From Lumbricus rubellus (taxonomy: Eukaryota > Annelida > Clitellata > Crassiclitellata > Lumbricidae), in NCBI GenBank assembly GCA_945859605.1, contig OX243815.1, positions 42,295,459 through 42,359,458 on the forward strand: a DNA stretch of 64,000 bases, written 5' to 3'. The notes below the pieces were generated by a model. It saw only the letters and a list, made by a program, of their open reading frames with translations. It searched no databases and was not told the origin of the DNA. The translations under genes were made by a program, and so were the position numbers. Shown in pieces: positions 25,664-36,300 of the stretch (its first letter is position 1; each line of letters opens with the position of its first letter).

Positions 25664-28600
25664 CGACTTCCCATATCACAAGCTTATATAATTTATGTAT
25701 ATATAGACCATCGGAAGTCGACTATAGTATATATTATATATCTATCAGGAGTAGTATATATATATCATATATGCAGCGACCATACATGAGCCCGGTCGAT
25801 TTTAGTATATACCATAATTATATATTATATATGCTATATATACATGTATATTATATATAGATATACATGTATGGGTTGACTTCCGGTAGTCGAGATGCAA
25901 ACGAAAAGTGCATGAAGGTTTGCAATAATTATATGCACATTTTCTGACCATCGATGCTGTAGCAATAAATATGTATATATATATATATATATATACAGGG
26001 TGGCCCAAAAGTTTTTGTTCAACTTTGAAGGCCTATAACTTAGGCAGTTTAGCAAGTAAATGTATGCTTAATGCATCAAATTAAAGGTCGTTCTATCAGC
26101 TATACGTCCGACAAATTTCATTACGGTAGCTTGCACTACGCGCCATATAATTGTTGTGTACCGCACCTACCCTGTTTTCTGACGTAAACAATAATTTCAT
26201 CATGACGCCGTTAACAGAAGATGTCAGGACTTTGATTCGAATTTAAGAATTGAAAAACATTTAAATGCATATCAAATGATGAATGAATTTCCTGCTAGAA
26301 ACTGGAGTAAAAACAATCTCAACCGATTAATTAGACAAATTGACGCGAGTGCAAGTTCTAAACGTAAACCTGTTACTGACCGTCTTCGTTCGTTGACTTC
26401 TGAAAGGCCGTAAACACTTTACTCAAAGCGTCATGGTTTCATTGGCTGTCTCCAATCTCGGCAAAACTGCTCCATTCTTTGTGACACCCAAGGCCAAAGT
26501 GAACAGCGTGTACTACTGTGATGAGGTACTTGGATGTGGATTACTGCCAGATATGCGTTTGAAGTCAGGAAATGATTTCGTTTTTCAGCAAGACGGAGCT
26601 CCCTCTCATCGTTCTCGTCATACCGTGGAGATTTTGAACGCAAACGTTCCTGAGTTCATCGAACCACATAACTGGCCGCCTAATAGCCCTGACTTAAACC
26701 CCGTTGATTACTCAATCTGGGGTGCTTTGCAGCAACGGGTTTATCGTGAACGGATAGTAAACGTCGAGCATCTGAAGCGCGTCATCACTCGTTGCTGGAC
26801 TGAGATCAGCCAGGAACTCATCAATGGGGCCATAGATCAATGGGCACGTCGTATTCATGCAGTCATTCGAGCTTGTGGAAGCCACATTGAATATTTATTT
26901 GACTAAATAATTCTTGGATTTCTTAATGGCTATCAATAATGCAAACTTGCAAAGACTAATTTTCCAAGTATTGTGTTTTGCAAGATAGACGAGTTAAAAT
27001 CATTGTAAACTGATACATATTCAGCACAGTAACTTTACGCAATTATAATTAAAGCTAAAAATGTAAATTTTTTACCAGTTGTAGCTGATATAACGACCTT
27101 TAATTTGATGTATTAAGCATACACTTACTTGCTAAACTGCCTAAGTTATAGGCCTTCAAAGCTGTCATCTTCTGTTCACGGCGCAATGATGAAATTATTG
27201 TTTACGTCAGAAAACAGGGTAGGTGCGGTACACAACAATTATATGGCGCGTAGTGCAAGCTACCGTAATGAAATTTGTCGGACATATAGCTGATATAACG
27301 ACCTTTAATTTGATGTATTAAGCATACACTTACTTGCTAAACTGCCTAAGTTATAGGCCTTCAAAGTTGAACAAAAACTTTTGGGCCACCCTGTATATAC
27401 ACCGTGAGTCAAAAAAAAAGTAAGCCAAATTGTTTTTCATATATCTCTAATGCCTGATAACATATCACGCTAAAATTTTCCAAATATTTAGAGAATTGGA
27501 CGAAGAATATGTTTCCAAAATTTCATGAGATAAAGTTGAACGGATAAAAAGATATGAATCTCTAAACTTCATATGCCGAAATTGCCGTTTACAAGCAATT
27601 TTTTGTCAAATTCACTAAAAAGTAATCTAAACTGTTTTTATTATATCTCCAATGCCAGCTAATTAATCATACTAAAACTTTCCAGATATTTAGATAATTG
27701 AACCTAGAATAGGATTCCAAAATATCATGTAATAAATTTGAACGGATAGAAAGATATGAATATTTGAACTTCCTCTCCGAAATTTCAGTTTTCGGCAAAT
27801 CTGTTATGGTGTTCGCTGCAGTTTTGATGCCTGATCATTCCCAATTTTGGTCTTCAGTGATCCTGGAGTAAAATTTTACGGAATATAAAGTGTGGAGCGT
27901 GCATAATGAAAGACCGAGTCTACCAGACAACAATCCATGATATAAACGATCTGATTGGAAGTGTGGGATGGCCTGGACCAGAGGATAATCGACGATGCTG
28001 TTGCCTAATGGCGCCTGCGCCTCAAGGCTTGCGTGCAAGCTGAAGGATGACATTTTGAGCATCTTATTTATTTAAATAATCAAATCATACTGTTGGGGTC
28101 ATATTGCTAGTTCAATTATCTACATATCTGGAAAATTTTAGAATGATTGATCATCAGGCATTAGAGATATGAGAAAAAGTTTGACTTACATTTTACTGAA
28201 TCTGACAGAAAATTGCTTGTAAACGGCAATTTCGGCGTATGAAGTTTAGAGATTCATATCTTTTTATCCGTTCAACTTCATCTCATGAAATTTTGGAATA
28301 ATATTCTTGGTCCAATTCTCTAAATATTTGGAAACTTTAGCGTGATATGTTATCAGGCATTAGAGATATATGAAAAACAATTTGGCTTACTTTTTTTTGA
28401 CTCACGGTGTATATTGCTTCACGTCTGTGGTCGTATAATTATAGAATCCATTCTATATATTATACATGCCTTTGCAGTTTCGCAATTTTTAAAACCGTTA
28501 CTTAACGACCTGACTTTTTATTGTGAAATAAGGTTACCGAAGACTCTGGAGTATATATTACCGTAGATGCTGTTCTCGTATGAGCGCCGCCACATCCGTG

Positions 28601-31600
28601 GTATATGGGTGATTGAATGGGTAAATGTTCCGATCGGAAAGCATGCGTGGTCGCTGGTTTCAAGGCGAAGGTTTCTATCAATCAATAACCGAAGTGTTGC
28701 GGGGGGAATCGGGATTTGCTCCATGCATGCGAAGAAATATAAAAAGTTTGTGAATAATGGATGGATAGGTTTCTGTTGCTGAAGAAAAGGAGGAGAGCAA
28801 AATGTAGAGGGGAATGAGCATACGAAAGAGCAATTGATTGACTACAATTCAATATACATGTACAATGTTACTCTACTCCACTTCCTACTGCTCCTCTCTA
28901 TTCTAGTCTATTCTATTTAATTCCATTGCATTGTCTTCTAGATTCTAGGGGGTTTGACCACCGGACGGTTGACCACCGGACGGTTGACCACCGGACGATT
29001 GACCACTGCGGACGTTTGACCATCGACCGATTGACCACCGGACGATTGACCATCGCTTGATTTTTTTTATAAAACTTTACGACACAGACTCAATGTATCA
29101 CATACTCTATTTAGTTTGTAGCCTAATCGAATAATAATATGAAGTGAATTGCGAAAATATACTCAAGCGAATGTAAAGCGTTAATAAAAATGTGTTAAAC
29201 CGAGGTTTATTTGGAATGCGTACTTAATAACTGCGATGTGCTATTTCATGTACAAGCTTAGGCTTTGCACATAATAAGAATTAAAAGAAGCCGACGATGT
29301 TTATCTTTTGCCTACTGGCGGTAAAAACGAAATTTCGCTTTCAAGCTTAGCTAAAAGCTAAGATAAAGCTATAGGCCTACCGGTTTGCTTTGAAATTTTT
29401 TTAATAGATTTAAGTCACCACTAGACCGGTGGTCAATCGTCCGGTGGTCAATCGGTCGATGGTCAAACGTCCGCAGTGGTCAATCGTCCGGTGGTCAACC
29501 GTCCGGTGGTCAACCGTCCGGTGGTCAATCGTCCGCGCACCGTCTTCTATATTATTCTATTTTATTCTATTCCATTCCACTCTATTTCTTTCTCTTCCTT
29601 TCTATTCCACTTCTTTCTATTCTATTCGATTCCATTGTGTTATATTCTATTCTCCTCTATTCTGTTGTCATCTATTCTATTCCACTCCTTTCCATTCTAT
29701 TCCATTCTGATATTAGTTAGTTTGTTCTGATGACCTTCATTCATGCATTCATTCAGTTAGTCAGGATTATAATGTAATAATTATGTGAGCTATTGACATG
29801 TTCACGCGTGTCAATTCGAATGTCAATGCTGCGTTATACTATAGTGGCACTTTAGTGTCGAATAACCTTCCTGTCATAACACGTGCTGAGCTCTCCTTGT
29901 GTTTACTAGTTTTTCTAACAGTTTTCTTACGACTTCTTTTTAATGGGTTTTTCGCACTGGGAGCTCCTGTGATTAGGCTGTGCTACGCGAGGCGTATTAA
30001 TAGGTCACGAGGCTGATAAAAATAAAGAGAATGAAATTAAACATAATAGAGCAAATATAATAGAGAATATTAGAACAGAACAGAATATAACATGAAAGAA
30101 CAGACTATAGAACAGAGCAGAACAGAATAGAACAAAATAGAGCAGAAAAGACTGCAACAGAAGAGAAGAGAATAGAATGCAACAGCATAGAATAGAACAG
30201 AATAGAATTTTACAGAATAGAACATAATAGAATAGATTAGAATTGAATTGACTAAATACGTGTTTCTTAATTGTTCTGTTGCATAGGCCACGCTGTCCTA
30301 TCCCATCTCTGGCCAAAACGATTCAAGCAACACGACGGCTTTCGAGATGGCAAAAGGTGGAGTTCCTTACCTATCGCCAGGTGTCGGCGGCTTTCAGGGC
30401 TTCCTCTGCGAAACCATTCTGACGTGTCTCCTAGCAACCATTCTTCTCATGACGTTGGTCGACGCCCTTCCGTATCCACAACAACCGCTTTCCGCCCTCG
30501 CAGTTGGCATGGTAGCAACGGCCGCCACTTCCGCCACGTAAGTGTCAGGCTCTGGTGACGTCAACGCGCCATCTGCATGGCGGAACTGACAGGGTGACAG
30601 AATGGCAGTGACGTGACGCGTGACGCCGTTGTGACGTCAGACATGTCAGCAGCGTGACATATGACGCCACCCTTGCCTCAGTTTCCTGAAACGTCGGGAG
30701 TCAATTGTAGTGTCAACATTGCCATTCGTCAGACCCGAGAGCATAACAGGGAATCTGAGCGAAAGTTGACAGACACGCACAGACGATCGTGTCTTGCGAA
30801 TGCAGAAACTAATGTTTATGAGGGTGATCTAACATTGGCTGGCCATTTTTTTAAATAATTTCTTCAGATTGTGACCGAGTTGGAGAGAAGATGCAGACAG
30901 ACCGAGAGAGGCAGAGCAAGAGACAGACAGACAGACAGAAAGACAGACAGAGAGATAGAGAAAAATAGGGAGACAGAGTGAGACAGAAAGAGATGGAGAG
31001 ACAGATACAGACAGTGTGATAGTTGCAGTAAGCTTAGAGGATGATCATCATATTTTTATATATTTTTTATTATAATAATTATTATCGTTGCCTGAAGCTC
31101 TTTTCGAAATTCCATGGTATTCATTCGACATATGCAACATACACACACTCACACTCACACTCACGCACACACACACACACACACACATGCAGCGCTGATA
31201 CCTTAGCGAATAAACAAAATGCGCCATATAAAACGCTGCGTTGACACAATAACGTAAAGTATCTCTTATCTTTCTTTGCACTGCATAACTACAAAGATAG
31301 CATAAATAAAATGCTCGATGGTTTATGAGTATCATCATTAATGCATGCGATACGCAGATTACTCCCTCGCGCTATATAAACACTCGACTTATAATCGAAA
31401 AAATTATGTTTTACGGGCGTTGTATATCCACCACACAAACGTCGTAAATAAGCGATCGCGAACGTGTAAACAAGGTATCTACAGAGGTTTGTTTTGGTGA
31501 TAACTTCAGACAGGCCTATAACTGCGTTTGTGAGAATGTCTGTCCGTGCGGAAGTGTGCGAGTATTTGTGCATGTTCTATTCTATTCTATTTTTGGATTT

Positions 31601-32811
31601 ATAAAGCGCCTCTCACGGTACAACCTAATCAGAGGCATGTGAGTGTGTATGTATGTTCTTGTTTGCTTGCGCACGTGTGTGTGCTTATGTATGCATGGGC
31701 GCCCGCACATAGGGGCAAGAGGGGGCACTTGACCCCTGGAAAGTTTAAACCTATTTTTTGAACTACTACTTTTTGGTTGTTAACAAATTTCTTTGTACTA
31801 AAGAAACTATATTCATAATAAAAATTATAAAAAAAGTGAAGCTGAGTAAATTTTTAAGAAACCTCTACGAAAAAACAGATGTATATTCTTAATTTCCTGC
31901 ATTTTCAACCTCTTGCTACAAAATCTGTAGCCTTGACCATCAGATTTTGCCCCCTCCTGCAAAAATTTCTGCGGGCGCCCATGTATGTATGGTGTGGCGT
32001 GTTTGTGTTTGTGTGTGTGTTTGCGTGTGTATGTGTGTCTATGTATGCAAGTTTATATGTGTGTGTGTGTACGTTTGCGGGAGTGTGTGTTTGTACGTGT
32101 GTATAGCCTACATGTACGTGATGTGACTCTGCATGCGTGTATGTGTGTTTGTGTGTGCGCGTATGCATGTGCGTGTGTGTATATACGCATATGCATGCGC
32201 ATGCGTGCGTGTGCGTGTATGCGTGTATGCGTGTGTGCGTGCGCGTGTGTGTGGGTGTGCGTATGGCTTACGTGACTCGTTAGTTGGTCTCGTCTGCTGC
32301 AGCTGTTAATGTCACGTCAGCTTTCGATTGCTTCCGCGTCTGATCTACGATTCTTATCTGTCCACCAACACTTATCCAGATTTCCCCTCTGCAGAAAAAG
32401 CATTCGCGCCAATATTCAATCGACTACGGGGTTCTGGCGCTACATAAACTTCGCCCACACCCACTCATGCGAGACGTGCTCAGGCAACTGTTGCGTGACA
32501 ATGCGATGACGTTCGTCTGTTGTTTGGCGCCTTTGAAGATATTAATTGTCAATCACCGTCCATCAAATAATAATAAAATACCAATTATTTCGTATTTGTC
32601 TGCATATTTATTTTTTTATCAGCATATAAAAAGTGGATTCCTATATCATCTGGAAGTTAACTGTTGATGTTCTTGCACTATCAGTAATTGTCCAGCGTAG
32701 CAACCACTGGTGTTAGAGACAGCTAATTATTATTATTGTTATTATTATTACTATTGTTGCTTATTATTATTAATACTACTACCCCCACCACCACCAGTAC
32801 TACTACTACTA

Positions 32812-32890
<79 letters not shown>

Positions 32891-33328
32891 GATTATTACT
32901 ATTATCATTATTTTTTTGGCCTGAGGTACTTCGTTTCCCAGCGACATAGAGCCAATTATTAATTAGGATCATTGTCTAGAGTGTCAGGCCTCGTTTTCTG
33001 GGTTTAATTAGAAAGCAAGTGAAAGGAACCATTAAGAAACCATGAACAAGAAACGGAATTCAGGAGACAGATAATTATTAAAGAGCGAGGTGCAGTGTTT
33101 GAAATGACTGTAAGCTTATATACTTGTCAATGTGTCTAGAAATGAATTATTCTTTTGTTGTGTTGCTTGATGCAGAGTCGATGTCACTGGTGGCGTTCTA
33201 AACCCAGCGCGGAGTCTCGGTCCAGCTTTAGTCGGATGCGATCTGCTAACGACAATGCTGTCTGATCAACTCGTCTTCATCATGGGTCCTCTCTTGGGTG
33301 CTTCAGTTGCCGCTGGTCTCTACAGGTC

Positions 33329-33388
<60 letters not shown>

Positions 33389-36300
33389 GCGAATCCTACG
33401 TATACTGTGTAATATCGTAATGTCAATCTTCTCATTTCTAAAGCGCCACTCGACAGTTAAACGAACGGCACCAGCTTATTCACGAACGCTGTGTCTATAG
33501 TCAGAAGCCCCTTTTAAAGAGAAGCCCGAAGGAGATCGTAGTCCTGTTACCAATGGATCAGAGGTGCAGAGTAGCTGTTAAGGTATATGTATGTAGCCTA
33601 TGTATAAGTCCTGGGCATGACGTTAAACTGCATCCATCCTCCGCCACAGGGAACCAACAACGTCCCTGTGCCAGGTCCTAAGCCCGGACAAAGGAGGAAA
33701 GTTTGCCAGATGGGTGGCGATACACTGGCAGAAAAAGACCAAGACGATTGTAATCCGCCAAAACCACGACACAAGTGACATAGCTACCCAGATGCTTCAA
33801 GGTGTCATGATGTGAAGCAGACGTGCACAGGTCGGTCAGGACAGACTGATGGAGAGGGTCGGGGGAGAGAGCGTGGGACACAACGGGCATTGACCCACGT
33901 TGTCCTTCGTGCCTCTTTCCCACGATCTTCAATCGGATAATGTGGTCTAGATGCTCCAAGATGTTAATGTATGGAGCAAACCTGCAGACCGGACCGGTTG
34001 AAGCTGGGCAACATGGCACGAGACAGACTCAGACAGAAAGTGGCGTCGGACTCTTACGGGCATTGAGCCCTATGATATTGATGATTGATGATGATGAGCC
34101 TATGTATGCATGCATGTGTGTATGTATGTATGTATGTATGTATGTATGTATGTATGTATGTATGTATGTATGTATGTATGTATGTATGTATGTATGTATG
34201 TATGTATGTATGTATGTATGTATGTATGTATGTATGTATGTATGTATGTATGTATGTATGTATGTATGTATGGATGTATATACTATAGATCTATTATATG
34301 CATTATGCATTGTACATAATATAGAATCTATGTATATTGTATAATTGACTCTCTCTCTCTTTTGTTTTATCTCCATCTCTTTCACAAAAACTTATATGTA
34401 CCTCTCTTTCTCTGCCTCTGTCTTTGCCTATGCCTCTGTCTCTCTGCCTGTCTCACTACTATTTCTAACAATAGTTTTCTGTCCAATACTGACGTCTCCG
34501 TTCCATTGTAAAGGTCGTTCCGCCTATGTCTTATTTACTATCCGATTGGACTCTCGCACAAGCCATAGACGAGGCGTCGTGTTAAAAGCCTCATTTCTCA
34601 TTTCCTCAATGGGTGTCTGGTCACTGCAGTGTGCTTATGCATTTTGCATGTATCTTTTATATAATCGAGGCCTTTATTACCATTGTGGGATAAATGCGTT
34701 GTGGAATTCTGAAGCAAAAATCAGTATCCTTTGTTAACTTTGTGTAGGCCAAAATGCGGCATTATTGTACAATATTATATTCTATAATCTTCGTATTTAT
34801 GAATAGCCTACGTCTCTATAGCTTGAGAATTGTAGAAAAATAATTGAGGGTCAAAGTGACGTTGGTCTATGCGGAGTTGGGAAGGACAACAAAACTTTAC
34901 TGATCTGTTCTAAAAAAGACTTTGGGAATTGGAGACAACTCCTAATCCCCCCACCCACAGCAACTCTCACCCTGTATGGACCTAGGCAGGAATAATGTAT
35001 AGGCTAATTGGTATGAACCAGTTTTCTAACAGGAATCGAGTCGTTCTAATAATTTGAAATCCTACCTGCTTCAATCCAGTATTATCTTATCTATCCTTGC
35101 GCGTATAGGCCTACACGAAAGAGCGATTGGCAGTTGGGCCGAAAAAGAACATGCTTATTTACTTTATCTAACAGTAATTCCATGGCGTTATTTTCGTAGA
35201 GCATAAAACACCGCTTTCGAGTTAATTGAACGCGTTTCTAAGTAAAAGTCAAAACTAAAATCTAGATAATGAAATAAAGTAAAAGTCCAAAAATAAATCT
35301 AGATAATATTGAGTCAATGCGCAATCTTTGGGACAAAGGTCAGACCCGGATCAGTCCGGATCAGACCGACGATGTCATCTGATCCTGCTTCTATTTATAT
35401 TACTGGAATGGCAGCAGTGTGTTGGAAGATTTAGACGGACGTGGGACGAGTGTGGAGTCCGAATAGAAGGCCATCACACGCAGATATGCACTTAAGCATC
35501 ATCTATCCGCTGTTGCTGATGCTGCGGCTGCGGCTGCTGCTGCTGATGATGATGCTGCTGCTGCTGCTGCAGGTGTTTCAACAAATAACCTCGTTCCAAC
35601 TAACGACTGACTGTCTGCTATTCATTCTGCAATGCTTCAAAACAGCTTGCGCGCGTGTTCATGTGTGCGTACATTTTACGTGGGGATTTGCCTCATGCAG
35701 TTTGTATGTGTGTTTGGGTGTGTGTGCGCTTCCGCAAATGTGTGTATGCCACACTGTGTATGCGTGTGCATGTGTATGGGCTTGTGCGTGCGTGCCTGCG
35801 CATGTGTATATCTGTGTATCCGTGTGTGTGATTCTCATAGGCGTAGGGGACATTTCAGCAGTGGGGGGGGGGCAAAAATTAGACTTTTGCCCCATTTTTT
35901 TATCTGGCAGAAATCTTAAGAAAAATTCCCGTAACGTTTGCCCGAAAATTCTGATGACCTTTTTTAGTCATCCGGTACTTTTACCCGAAATTTTTTTGAC
36001 TTTTAAAATTTTTCCGGGTCTGCTTGCCCAAAAAATTAGACTTGGCCGAAATTTGGAGGAGCGTTTGCCCCCCCCCCCCTCGGACCTCCCGTCTCCTACG
36101 CCTATGGTGATACTGCATGTCCACTATTATGTGCTTGTGTTTGTGTGTGGGCCTTCGTATGTGTGTATGAGCTTGTGTTTATGCTTGCAAATCTACGTCT
36201 GAGTTTATTTTGGTTCTGTGTGGCAATCTTCCTCTTTCTACGATGTATGATTCAGTCTCGCGTGTGTTTAAATGAATGCGTGCATGTGCCTCTAGTGTTG

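Noticed and set aside
30661..30858. 65-codon ORF after aquaporin exon c
   Set aside because: It follows a consensus GTAAGT donor, has no recognisable motif, and lies in an intron whose exons join correctly without it.
32710..32949. Poly-leucine ORF that might be a membrane protein
   Set aside because: It is a translated CTG/CTA trinucleotide array.
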